Source: Marivita sp. XM-24bin2 (GTDB lineage: Bacteria > Pseudomonadota > Alphaproteobacteria > Rhodobacterales > Rhodobacteraceae). From it: a DNA stretch of 64,000 nt. Location: the NCBI GenBank assembly GCA_003149565.1, contig QCWH01000003.1, positions 94,156 through 158,155 on the forward strand, read 5' to 3'. The notes under the pieces were generated by a model. The model was not told the origin of the DNA. It saw only the letters and a program-made list of their open reading frames with translations, and did not search any database. The position numbers were made by a program, and so were the translations under genes. Positions 44,364 through 52,627 of this stretch are shown here, piece after piece. Position 1 is the first letter of the stretch, and each line of letters starts with the position of its first letter.

Positions 44364-44843
44364 ATGACACATCAAGAAACCCCACGCGCGCCCCTGCCCC
44401 CGTTCACTTACGAGGACGCGGTCCAAAAGGTGCGCATGGCCGAAGATGCCTGGAACAGCCGTGACCCAGCCAAGGTCGCTTTGGCCTACACGCGGGACAC
44501 GCGCTGGCGCAACCGGGACACGTTCCTGAACGGGCGCGAAGAGGTGGAAGCGTTTCTGACCACCAAATGGGGCAAAGAAAACGGCTATCGCCTGATCAAG
44601 GAGATCTGGGCGCATGACGGCAACCGGATCGCAGTGCGCTTTTGCTACGAGTGGCACGACGAAACCGGCCAGTGGTTCCGCGCTTACGGCAACGAAAACT
44701 GGGAGTTCGACGCGCTTGGCTACATGGCGGTGCGCCATGCTTCGATCAACGATGTGCCCATCGCGGAGTCGGACCGTCTGTTTCACTGGCCGCAGGGCCG
44801 CCGCCCCGACGACCATCCCGGCCTGAGCGAGCTTGGGCTGTAA
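44364..44843 (+). CDS. DUF1348 protein (NTF2/SnoaL-like fold)
   Basis: A 159-residue soluble protein of the DUF1348 family, with an NTF2-like cone fold: [51 protein letters not shown] and [23 protein letters not shown]. The function of the family is unknown. It lies between the transporter ATPase (17-bp gap) and cyanase (37-bp gap) in one operon, which ties it to cyanate use, perhaps handling carbamate or binding a small product. This is inference from position. Confidence 0.85.
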   Translation: MTHQETPRAPLPPFTYEDAVQKVRMAEDAWNSRDPAKVALAYTRDTRWRNRDTFLNGREEVEAFLTTKWGKENGYRLIKEIWAHDGNRIAVRFCYEWHDETGQWFRAYGNENWEFDALGYMAVRHASINDVPIAESDRLFHWPQGRRPDDHPGLSELGL

Positions 44844-44880
44844 CCCACTGATTTTACAACACGACCCAGGAGGACAAACA

Positions 44881-45351
44881 ATGAAAGACAATTACGAGGT
44901 GCCAGTGATGATGACGAAGGAAGACGTGACGATGATGATCCTGTCGGCAAAGAAGCAGGCGGGCATGACTTGGGAGGGCATCGCCGAGAAGATCGACATG
45001 TCTCCGGTCTGGACGCATTCGGCCTGCATGGGCATGAACGCGTTCCCCAAGGACAAGGCCGAAGCATTGGTCTCGGTCATGGGTCTGCCACAGGAAGCGG
45101 CCAGCGTGCTGGAAGAGCCGCCCACCAAGGTCTGGGAGCAGTCTGTTCCGACAGACCCATGCATCTACCGCTTCTACGAAATCGTCGGTGTTTACGGACC
45201 GACACTCAAAGCCCTGATCGAGGAAAAGTTCGGCACCGGCATCATGTCCGCGATTGATTTCGACATGTCCGTCACCCGTGTTCCCCACGAAAAGGGCGAC
45301 CGCGTCAAAGTGGAGATGTCAGGCAAGTACCTCGCCTACAACTCCTGGTAA
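44881..45351 (+). CDS. cynS: Cyanate hydratase (cyanase)
   Basis: A 156-residue protein, the standard cyanase length. It converts cyanate and bicarbonate to ammonia and two CO2. The N-terminal HTH-like domain is followed by the catalytic segment IYRFYEIVGVYGPTLKALIEEKFGTGIMSAIDF, which contains the conserved Arg, Glu and Ser of the decamer active site. AGGAGG precedes the ATG at 44881. It ends the operon and is followed by a strong terminator. Confidence 0.97.
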   Translation: MKDNYEVPVMMTKEDVTMMILSAKKQAGMTWEGIAEKIDMSPVWTHSACMGMNAFPKDKAEALVSVMGLPQEAASVLEEPPTKVWEQSVPTDPCIYRFYEIVGVYGPTLKALIEEKFGTGIMSAIDFDMSVTRVPHEKGDRVKVEMSGKYLAYNSW

Positions 45352-45389
45352 GACCAGGTCGACTTACCAGCGCCATGTCAAAAAACACA

Positions 45390-45421
45390 AAGATACCCGG
45401 CTCACATGCGCCGGGTATCTT
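45390..45421. terminator. Bidirectional rho-independent terminator after cynS
   Basis: A 12-bp perfect stem (AAGATACCCGGC, 45390-45401, with GCCGGGTATCTT, 45410-45421) around eight bases, followed by TTATTTTAC. The minus-strand side also has a T-rich stretch (TGTGTTTTTTG). It serves cynS on the plus strand and pcaF on the minus strand. Confidence 0.9.
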
Positions 45422-45468
45422 TTATTTTACAATAAGTTACGAAGTATTTTTAAAGAAAAGCATCAATA

Positions 45469-46671
45469 TCAAACTACCGCTTCAAGTGCAGTTGCAATAC
45501 CTTGGCCGACGCCGACACACATGGTTGCCAAAGCTTTCTGACCGGGGCGCAGATCGAGCGCTGCCGAACCCGTGATCCGCGTACCAGACATGCCCAGAGG
45601 GTGACCTAATGCAATCGCTCCTCCGTTGCGATTCACACGTGGATCATCATCCGCAATGCCCAACCGCCTCAGCGTGGCCAGACCTTGCGACGCGAAAGCC
45701 TCGTTCAGTTCGATGACGTCGAAGTCGCTCTGCGTCAGCCCCAGCCGAGCCATCAGCTTTTCCGATGCTGGCGCAGGTCCAATCCCCATGATGCGCGGAG
45801 CAACGCCGATCGAGGCCCCGCCCAGCACGCGGGCAATTGGCGTGAGACCATGCCGCTTGATCGCCGCTTCAGACGCCACAATCAGCGCCGCTGCTCCATC
45901 ATTCACACCAGAAGCATTTCCAGCCGTGATCGTGCCGCCCTCGCGCACAAACGGTTTGAGGCGGGCCAGATCCTCGACAGTTGTCTCGGCGCGCGGGTGT
46001 TCGTCGGTGTCCACAACCACCGGGTCGCCCTTGCGTCGTGGGATCGTCACCGGGGTGATCTCTTGCGCCAACCTTCCGCTTTTCTGAGCGGCCCCTGCGC
46101 GTTGCTGGCTGCGTAATGCAAACGCGTCCTGATCCTCGCGCGACACGTTGAAATCTTCGGCCACGTTTTCCGCCGTCTCGGGCATCGAGTCGATGCCGTA
46201 TTGCGCCTTGAGCACCGGGTTTACGAAACGCCAGCCGATGGTGGTGTCGTAGACTTCGTTCTGCCGGGCAAAGGCCTGCTGCGCCTTGGGCATCACAAAT
46301 GGTGCACGGGTCATGCTTTCGACGCCCCCTGCAACCACTAGGTCCGCCTCACCTGCCTTTATTGCGCGCGCGGCGGCCAGAACCGCATCCATACCAGAGC
46401 CGCAGAGGCGGTTCATCGTCGTGCCTGGCACCGTTTCCGGGTAGCCCGCCAAAAGCACCGCCATGCGCGCCACGTTGCGATTGTCTTCCCCCGCCTGATT
46501 GGCGCAGCCAAGGATCACCTCTTCGATCGCCGCAAGATCGAGCGACGGGTTCCGCGCAGCGAGCGCCGCCAAAGGCACAGCCGCCAGATCATCGGCCCGA
46601 ACCGAGGCCAACGCGCCGCCATAGCGGCCAATGGGCGTGCGGATGTAATCACAGATAAAGGCGTCGGGCAT
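45469..46671 (-). CDS. pcaF: 3-oxoadipyl-CoA thiolase
   Basis: A 400-residue thiolase of the PcaF type, cleaving 3-oxoadipyl-CoA to succinyl-CoA and acetyl-CoA. Catalytic residues are visible: Cys in MNRLCGSGMDAV, His in GGAIALGHPLGMSGTR, and a second Cys in ATMCVGVGQGIA. Length and the IRTPIGRYGGALASVRADDLAAVPL start match PcaF. It ends the pca operon, 62 bp after the flavin monooxygenase. The CoA transferase pcaIJ is not in the window. Confidence 0.93.
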   Translation of the reverse strand: MPDAFICDYIRTPIGRYGGALASVRADDLAAVPLAALAARNPSLDLAAIEEVILGCANQAGEDNRNVARMAVLLAGYPETVPGTTMNRLCGSGMDAVLAAARAIKAGEADLVVAGGVESMTRAPFVMPKAQQAFARQNEVYDTTIGWRFVNPVLKAQYGIDSMPETAENVAEDFNVSREDQDAFALRSQQRAGAAQKSGRLAQEITPVTIPRRKGDPVVVDTDEHPRAETTVEDLARLKPFVREGGTITAGNASGVNDGAAALIVASEAAIKRHGLTPIARVLGGASIGVAPRIMGIGPAPASEKLMARLGLTQSDFDVIELNEAFASQGLATLRRLGIADDDPRVNRNGGAIALGHPLGMSGTRITGSAALDLRPGQKALATMCVGVGQGIATALEAVV

Positions 46672-46733
46672 CGGGCGGCTCCGGTTTGGTCAGGCTCGGC
46701 GCATATGGCGTCGAAACAGGGCCGAGATGCAAG

Positions 46734-48011
46734 TCACCCGTCGATACGTGCTCCGGGCCTGATCGTCGCGGGGGCCGCGTTCAGCGTTTCGATGGCAAAT
46801 CCGGCTGCGGCTTTGTATTTCGCCATGAAATCCGCACGTTCGGTTGCGGGGATCACATCTTCAATGTCGTCAAAGACACCACCGCAGCGTTCGTCCAGCA
46901 GATTGAGCAGGCCGAACGGCCCAGAACCGCGATTGCGCAACACCAGTTCCGACACCGGACCACAAAGCTGTGCATCATAGGCGGCAAGCGCCGCTTCGGT
47001 GACACCATGCTCCAGCATCTTGGCACCGATCACGCGGGCATCGACAATCGCCTGGCTCGCCCCGTTCGATCCCGTGGGATACATTGCATGAGCCGCATCA
47101 CCCATCAGCGCCACCGCGCCATCGACCCAGCTTGGCACCGGATCGCGGTCGATCATCGGGTTCACATAGGCGCAATCCGCACCACGCAACATCTCGGGAA
47201 CATCCAGCCAATCGTATCGGAACTCTTCGAAATGGTGGATAAATTCGTCGATCTCAACCGGTTTGAACCAGCCATCCTGCTGCCAGCCGCCTGAATCGTC
47301 CATCGTCACTTCGGCGATCCAGTTGATCAGCGACATCCCATCGGCATCGGGCGCAGAGATCGGGTAGATCACCATCCTGTGACGATGCGTTCCCAGCCCG
47401 ACAAAGGACGATTCCGTGCGTAGGGGCTTGGCCCGTACCGTACCGCGCCACATCACCGCCCCGCCCCAGTGTATGGGTGGCTGATCGGGATACATCTGCG
47501 CGCGGATCGCGGAATGGATGCCATCGGCGCCAATCAGCAGGCGACCCCGCTCGTTCCGTTCACCGTCAGACGAGACAACCCGCGCCGTTACGCCGGGTCC
47601 AACGTGCGCATAAGACGCAATCCTCGCCCCAAGCTGGGCGGCATCAGCACCGGCCCGCTCAATCAATGTCTCGTAAAGCAGCATATGCATCTGCCCACGA
47701 TGCACGGCGTATTGCGGCCAATTGTAGCCCGCGCCCAAGCCACGCTTTTCGGCATAGACCTCGCGACCATTGAGGCCAACCAGCGCCCACTCCTTGGCAG
47801 GAACACCGACACGGTTCAGATCATCCGCCGAGATGCCCAGATCGTAAAGCTCTCGCACTGCATTGGGTTGAATGTTGATGCCGACACCCAGAGGCCGCAT
47901 CTCTTTCGCCGCCTCGTACACTGTGAACGGCACGCCGATCTGGTGCAGGGTCAACCCAAGTGCAAGCCCGGCGATCCCGCCGCCAGCGATCAGAACGCGT
48001 TCTTCGGACAT
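46734..48011 (-). CDS. FAD-dependent aromatic-type monooxygenase
   Basis: A 425-residue group A flavin monooxygenase. The dinucleotide-binding motif is VLIAGGGIAGLALGLTL, the GD motif is VALMGDAAHAMYPTGSNGASQAI, and a DG motif is GADGIHSAIRAQ. It resembles salicylate hydroxylase- or PhzS-like enzymes rather than PobA. It sits between pcaB and pcaF in the pca operon, so it may hydroxylate an aromatic acid entering at protocatechuate. Substrate unknown. Confidence 0.85.
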   Translation of the reverse strand: MSEERVLIAGGGIAGLALGLTLHQIGVPFTVYEAAKEMRPLGVGINIQPNAVRELYDLGISADDLNRVGVPAKEWALVGLNGREVYAEKRGLGAGYNWPQYAVHRGQMHMLLYETLIERAGADAAQLGARIASYAHVGPGVTARVVSSDGERNERGRLLIGADGIHSAIRAQMYPDQPPIHWGGAVMWRGTVRAKPLRTESSFVGLGTHRHRMVIYPISAPDADGMSLINWIAEVTMDDSGGWQQDGWFKPVEIDEFIHHFEEFRYDWLDVPEMLRGADCAYVNPMIDRDPVPSWVDGAVALMGDAAHAMYPTGSNGASQAIVDARVIGAKMLEHGVTEAALAAYDAQLCGPVSELVLRNRGSGPFGLLNLLDERCGGVFDDIEDVIPATERADFMAKYKAAAGFAIETLNAAPATIRPGARIDG

Positions 48012-48053
48012 AACTGACTTCCTTTTTCGAGCGGGTTTACGGTGCGCGCCAGA

Positions 48054-49115
48054 TCAGGACAACTGGTCCGAAGTGCCAATATGCTCAATCTGAGCAACAA
48101 GCGACTTGGCCACATTCAAAGCGCGTCCAGTGGCCTGCGCCATCTGCGGCAAGAGCATCCATTCCAGCGACCACGCGGCACCAGACCGTTCCTGTTCGTG
48201 GATCATCGCGCTGTGCATCCCAGAAACCTGAGTTGCATTGAACCGCGCGAGGGTGACCAGCAATTCCGCCAACACAGGGTTCTGCTTGTGCGGCATGGCC
48301 GATGACCCGCCGCCGCCTGCCAATGTGATTTCGTCGATACCCTGTTGCGCCATGAGGCAGATGTCCTGCCCCATCTTGCCCAGAGAGCCCGTGATCAACG
48401 ACAGGACAGAAGCCGCCTCGGCCATCCCATCGCGCGTGGCGTGCCAACTGCGTGATGTTGATGACAAACCCAGATCCTGGGCCACCGCAGCACCAAGCAC
48501 GTCGGCAGCGTCGCCCAGCGCCGCGCGATCGCCGGCGGCTCCGCCGATCTGAACCAAAGCAACGCGGGGACGCAATTGCGAAAGACGGTCATGATGCGCC
48601 AAGAGCGGCAAACGCCATGTCTCAATGCGATCTGCCACAGAGATGGGCATTGCCGCCTGCATCCGGGTGCGCCCCATCATGGTCACGCCGCCGAAACGGC
48701 CCTTCAGATCAGACAGGTTGTTTAAAAGCAGACGCACCCGCTGATCCAGCACGTCAAGGCTTTGGACAAGCGACAGAACCGTCGCGGTGTCAATGACATC
48801 CTGCGACGTGGCGCCTTTATGGATCGCATCGGAACCTGTTCGCTGCTTCAGAAGCTGTACCAACGCCGGAACACAAACCCCGTCCTGCGCTGTTCCTTCA
48901 CGCAATGCCACTGGTGCCAGCATAACCTGACGGATGGCCGATGCCGCCGATGCACCGTCCTTCTCCGACCAAAGCCCCGCCAAATGTCCGTGGCGCGACC
49001 ATGCAGCTTCAAAGGCCATCATAGACGAAAGCTGCGCCTCGGCGGACCAAAGCGCAGCGATTTCGTCATCGGCAAAAAGGCCCGACAACCAGGGATGGTC
49101 AAAGACGCCTGTCAT
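48054..49115 (-). CDS. pcaB: 3-carboxy-cis,cis-muconate cycloisomerase
   Basis: A 353-residue member of the fumarase/aspartase superfamily. The signature GGGGSSAMPHKQNPV and the GATSQDVIDTATVL region identify PcaB. It cyclises 3-carboxymuconate to 4-carboxymuconolactone. It is shorter than many PcaB proteins (about 450), as is common in alphaproteobacteria. Its ATG overlaps the pcaG stop by one base (TGATG). Confidence 0.93.
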   Translation of the reverse strand: MTGVFDHPWLSGLFADDEIAALWSAEAQLSSMMAFEAAWSRHGHLAGLWSEKDGASAASAIRQVMLAPVALREGTAQDGVCVPALVQLLKQRTGSDAIHKGATSQDVIDTATVLSLVQSLDVLDQRVRLLLNNLSDLKGRFGGVTMMGRTRMQAAMPISVADRIETWRLPLLAHHDRLSQLRPRVALVQIGGAAGDRAALGDAADVLGAAVAQDLGLSSTSRSWHATRDGMAEAASVLSLITGSLGKMGQDICLMAQQGIDEITLAGGGGSSAMPHKQNPVLAELLVTLARFNATQVSGMHSAMIHEQERSGAAWSLEWMLLPQMAQATGRALNVAKSLVAQIEHIGTSDQLS

Positions 49116-49714
49116 CACAGGTCAAGAAACACCGTTTCACCCTCGCCCTGAAGCCGGATGTCGAACCGATAGGTGCCGTCTTCGGTTTTCTTGGCGATCA
49201 ACGTATCCACACGCGGACGCTGTTCGATGCGGGCCAGCAGCGGGTCGGCGCTGTTGTCCTCGTCCTCGAAGTAGATGCGCGTGTTGAGACCAATGTTGAT
49301 CCCGCGCGCCACGATCCAGAGCGAGATATGCGGCGCAAATACTTGCCCGCTCCGCCCTTTGATCGCGCCGGGTTTGACCGTACGTAAGGTGAACTCGCCG
49401 CTGTCCTTGTCAGCGGCGAACCGGCAGAAGCCCGAGACCTTCGGATCGGCCCCGTCCTGCCCGGGATAGACACCCGCTGCATCGGCCTGCCAGCTTTCCA
49501 GCATCGCGTCTCGCATGGCCCAGCCGGTGCCGTCATAGATCGACCCGACGATGGTGATGACGTCACCCTGCGCACCATCCTCGATGGGGCTGAGACCCAA
49601 GTCCTCGGGGTAAACGCCTTCGACACCGGCAAAGGTTGGGATACAGCCGATATGGACATAGGGGCCAGCGGTCTGGCTCGGGGTCTCCACGAGAATATCA
49701 AGCGGTTGTGTCAT
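49115..49714 (-). CDS. pcaG: Protocatechuate 3,4-dioxygenase alpha subunit
   Basis: A 199-residue intradiol dioxygenase subunit with ETPSQTAGPYVHIGCIP at the N-terminus and VFAPHISLWIVARGINIGLNTRIYFEDE near the C-terminus, typical of PcaG. It lacks the iron-binding residues present in PcaH and forms the heteromeric enzyme with it. Three bp separate it from pcaH. Confidence 0.95.
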   Translation of the reverse strand: MTQPLDILVETPSQTAGPYVHIGCIPTFAGVEGVYPEDLGLSPIEDGAQGDVITIVGSIYDGTGWAMRDAMLESWQADAAGVYPGQDGADPKVSGFCRFAADKDSGEFTLRTVKPGAIKGRSGQVFAPHISLWIVARGINIGLNTRIYFEDEDNSADPLLARIEQRPRVDTLIAKKTEDGTYRFDIRLQGEGETVFLDL

Positions 49715-49717
49715 GGC

Positions 49718-50446
49718 TTACATCCCTTCCGGCTTGTTTTCGAACATGGTCTGACGACGACCGCGCAGCACGATGTCGAACTTGTAGGCAAGATAATCCA
49801 TGCCCCGTGAATTCTGCATGTCGAGCGGAGCAACCAAACGATCCAACTGACTGCGGTCCCGCACCGTCGCCGCGATGGGACATAGGTCGATCAGCGGATC
49901 GCCCTGGAAATACATCTGGCTGATCAACCGCTGTCCAAAGGCATGGCCAAAAATCGAAAAATGAATGTGCATCGGCCGCCAGTCATTTGCCCGGTTTGGC
50001 CAAGGATACGCCCCCGGACGGATCGTCATGAATTCATAGTAGCCATTCTCATCCGTAATCGTCCGCCCGCAGCCGCCGAAATTCGGATCGAGCGGTGCGA
50101 AATAGGTGTCCTTGATATGCCGATAGCGGCCACCGGCATTGGCCTGCCAAATCTCGACCAGCGTGTGCGGCACCGGCCGACCCAACTCATCAAGAACGCG
50201 CCCGTGCACGCGGATCCGTTCGCCCACTGCCAGAGCCTTGCCCTGCGTGTAATTGCAGATCAGGTTATTATCGAGCGCCCCCAGCTTGTTATGACCAAAG
50301 CGCGGTCCGGTTTCCTCGCTCGGCGTCGATTCCATCGACAAGAGCGGCAGCGACGGGGACCGCGTGATCGACGTCTTGTAATCCGGATAATAGGGGTCGG
50401 GATGCACCTCGCGGCGGCGGGGCATCAGGGCGGCGGTGTCAGTCAT
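49718..50446 (-). CDS. pcaH: Protocatechuate 3,4-dioxygenase beta subunit
   Basis: A 242-residue intradiol dioxygenase carrying the non-heme Fe(III) ligands: Tyr in NAGGRYRHIKD, Tyr in RPGAYPWPN, and His-x-His in RPMHIHFSIFG. It cleaves the ring of protocatechuate between the hydroxyls, giving 3-carboxy-cis,cis-muconate. The start at ATG 50446 gives the normal PcaH N-terminus and overlaps the end of pcaC by 8 bp. A longer in-frame start inside pcaC is rejected. Confidence 0.96.
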   Translation of the reverse strand: MTDTAALMPRRREVHPDPYYPDYKTSITRSPSLPLLSMESTPSEETGPRFGHNKLGALDNNLICNYTQGKALAVGERIRVHGRVLDELGRPVPHTLVEIWQANAGGRYRHIKDTYFAPLDPNFGGCGRTITDENGYYEFMTIRPGAYPWPNRANDWRPMHIHFSIFGHAFGQRLISQMYFQGDPLIDLCPIAATVRDRSQLDRLVAPLDMQNSRGMDYLAYKFDIVLRGRRQTMFENKPEGM

Positions 50447-50822
50447 CGGATTGCTCCATTTCTGCGTAAGTCTGTTTGGCCAGCTTGATGGCGTGGTTCG
50501 CCTTGGGCACGCCGGCATAGATCGCGACATGCTGGAACGCTTCCATCACGTCCCGTTTGCTGGCCCCGGTGCGCGCGGTGGCGCGGATGTGCATCGGGAT
50601 TTCCTCGAAGTTTCCGGTGGCGGCCAAGAGTGCCAAGGTCAGCATCGAGCGTTCCCGTCGGCTGATCCCGTCCGACGACCAGACCGTGCCCCACGCGCCC
50701 TCGGTGATCAGCGTTTGAAATGGGAGATCAAACTCTGTCTTGCTGGCCTCGGCCCGGTCCACATGGGCATCGCCCAAGACTTCGCGCCGGGTTTTCATAC
50801 CTTGGTCAAAACGGTCAGACAT
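50439..50822 (-). CDS. pcaC: 4-carboxymuconolactone decarboxylase
   Basis: A 127-residue AhpD-fold protein typical of PcaC: FDQGMKTRREVLGDAHVDRAEAS at the start, and GTVWSSDGISRRERSMLTLALLAATGN in the core. It decarboxylates 4-carboxymuconolactone to the 3-oxoadipate enol-lactone. It overlaps pcaD by 8 bp and pcaH by 8 bp. AAGGAGG precedes the ATG. Confidence 0.96.
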   Translation of the reverse strand: MSDRFDQGMKTRREVLGDAHVDRAEASKTEFDLPFQTLITEGAWGTVWSSDGISRRERSMLTLALLAATGNFEEIPMHIRATARTGASKRDVMEAFQHVAIYAGVPKANHAIKLAKQTYAEMEQSDD

Positions 50823-51603
50823 GGCCCACCTCCTTAAGGAATTCGCTGATCAGCGCCCCCGTCTGTTCCGGTGCTTCAACGCAAGGCAGATGACCGGTGT
50901 TCGGAATGACATGGAACACGCCGTTACAGAGATCCGCCGTCGCCTTCACCATGTCTGGCGTGGTCGATCCATCCTCCGAACCCGCCATCGCCATAACTGG
51001 CATTTTCAAGGCTTTGGTCGTTTCGGTAAAGTCAGCGCCCGCAATGGCGGCACAGCACCCGATGTAGCCCTCCAGCGGTGTACGGGTCAGCATATTGCGC
51101 CACGGTGTCAGGCGCGTTGGATCCCCGCGCATCTCGGGCGCGAACCAACGGTCGAGAATTGCATCGGCCATTCCTTCGATGCCGCCCTTACGCAAACCGG
51201 ATATCCGCTCCTGCCACATGTTGGGCGATCCAATCTTGGCCGCGGTATCCATCAGAACAAGCGCCCGCAGCAAATCGGGTCGCCTTGCAGCCAAACCCTG
51301 CCCGATCAATCCACCGATCGACAGGCCGACAAAAACAACGTCCCGGACGCCTAGCGCGTCAATCACCGTCTCGGCATCCGACACAAGCGTGTCCATATCA
51401 TAGGGCGCGTCCGGGCAATCCGACAGACCGTGCCCACGTTTGTCAAAGCGGACAATCCGAAGCCCGGACGGCAGAAACGGCAAGAGCGGATCCCAGACGC
51501 GCATGTCGGTGCCAAGAGAATTGGCCAACATGACAACCGGTCCCCTTTCCGGCCCATCCACCTGCACGTGCAGCGTGACGCCATGCGATGTGACTGTTCT
51601 CAT
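50815..51603 (-). CDS. pcaD: 3-oxoadipate enol-lactonase
   Basis: A 262-residue alpha/beta hydrolase. The catalytic Ser lies in FVGLSIGGLIGQGLA, the Asp near AGSEDGSTTP, and the His in NTGHLPCVEAPEQ. It hydrolyses the enol-lactone to 3-oxoadipate. The ATG at 51603 follows GAGGAG; an in-frame start 11 codons upstream lacks one. It is the first gene of the pcaDCHGB operon and diverges from pcaQ. Confidence 0.94.
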   Translation of the reverse strand: MRTVTSHGVTLHVQVDGPERGPVVMLANSLGTDMRVWDPLLPFLPSGLRIVRFDKRGHGLSDCPDAPYDMDTLVSDAETVIDALGVRDVVFVGLSIGGLIGQGLAARRPDLLRALVLMDTAAKIGSPNMWQERISGLRKGGIEGMADAILDRWFAPEMRGDPTRLTPWRNMLTRTPLEGYIGCCAAIAGADFTETTKALKMPVMAMAGSEDGSTTPDMVKATADLCNGVFHVIPNTGHLPCVEAPEQTGALISEFLKEVGHV

Positions 51604-51676
51604 AAATGCAAATCTCCTCAGCCCTTTCTTTGGCATTTCTTATCCTGCGTGAAAATTATATTTTTGCATCATTTAG

Positions 51677-51692
51677 TTAACCCATGAGTTAT
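51677..51692. promoter_or_regulatory. PcaQ-type binding box
   Basis: On the minus strand this reads ATAACT-CATG-GGTTAA, one base off the ATAACC-N4-GGTTAA box I recall for PcaQ of Sinorhizobium meliloti. It lies in the pcaD-pcaQ gap, directly before the pcaQ start codon (3 bp) and 74 bp upstream of pcaD. It fits activation of pcaD and autocontrol of pcaQ. Confidence 0.65.
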
Positions 51693-51694
51693 AC

Positions 51695-52627
51695 ATGATC
51701 GATGCCCGCATCCGTTTACGCCACCTACGGTGTTTCTTGGAAACCGCGCGATTGGGCTCCTTGTCCGCGGCCGCGAATGCACTGAACGTGTCACAACCTG
51801 CCGTGTCCAAGACCATCCGAGAATTGGAAGGGGTTTTGGGCAAACCGCTCTTTGACCGATCAAACCGCCGCCTGACACTTACAACGGTGGGCCGTGTGTT
51901 TCAGCAGCATGTCGGAGCCGCAATGTCGGAACTGTCGCGCGCTCAATCGCTGGTGAAAGACACGCCGTCTCAAATTACACGCCTGTCAGTCGGAGTTTTG
52001 CCAACAGCAGCCACATCGCTCATGCCGCGTGCCGCTTTGGCTTTTCGCGAAAGCCACCCGAACTGCCTGCTGCGGGTCAGCACAGGGCCGAACTGGCTTT
52101 TGATGTCGCAGTTGCGCGACAGCAGCCTTGATCTGGTGGTTGGTCGCATGGGCAATGCCGAAGTCATGCAGCACCTTTCCTTCCATCACCTTTACTCCGA
52201 AAACATCGCCGCCGTCGTGCGCCCAGAACACCCGCTTTGCGAGACCTCACAACCGCTTGAAGCTTTGGCCAAGTTCCCGCTGCTTTTGCCACCTCCGGGC
52301 GCAGTGATCGCGCCATTGGTGCGTGCGCTGCTGTCGCGGCATGGCATCGCCGCGCAGAATGCGGCGTTCGAATCCGTGTCGCTGGCCTTTGGGCGACGGG
52401 TGGTGCAATCGTCGGATGCAGTCTGGTTTATCTCACGCGGCGTCGTCGAAGATGAACTGGATGCGGGCACACTGACTGCGCTTCCGCTTGGCGATGACAT
52501 GCGCGGCGGCCCGATCGGCATTTCGATGCGGGCCGATGGTGTACTGACTGATGCGCAATCTGGCTTAATCCGGGCACTGGAGAACGCCCGCGATGCGCTG
52601 CGCCCGCTGGGCGCATCACGCGTCTAG
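51695..52627 (+). CDS. pcaQ: LysR-type activator of the pca operon
   Basis: A 310-residue LysR-type regulator. The N-terminus MIDARIRLRHLRCFLETARLGSLSAAANALNVSQPAVSKTIRELE and the core QITRLSVGVLPTAATSLMPRA match PcaQ, which responds to 3-carboxymuconate-type intermediates. The ATG lies right after the PcaQ box, with no clear ribosome binding site. Its stop shares CTAG with that of the convergent pobA (52624-52627). Confidence 0.93.
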   Translation: MIDARIRLRHLRCFLETARLGSLSAAANALNVSQPAVSKTIRELEGVLGKPLFDRSNRRLTLTTVGRVFQQHVGAAMSELSRAQSLVKDTPSQITRLSVGVLPTAATSLMPRAALAFRESHPNCLLRVSTGPNWLLMSQLRDSSLDLVVGRMGNAEVMQHLSFHHLYSENIAAVVRPEHPLCETSQPLEALAKFPLLLPPPGAVIAPLVRALLSRHGIAAQNAAFESVSLAFGRRVVQSSDAVWFISRGVVEDELDAGTLTALPLGDDMRGGPIGISMRADGVLTDAQSGLIRALENARDALRPLGASRV

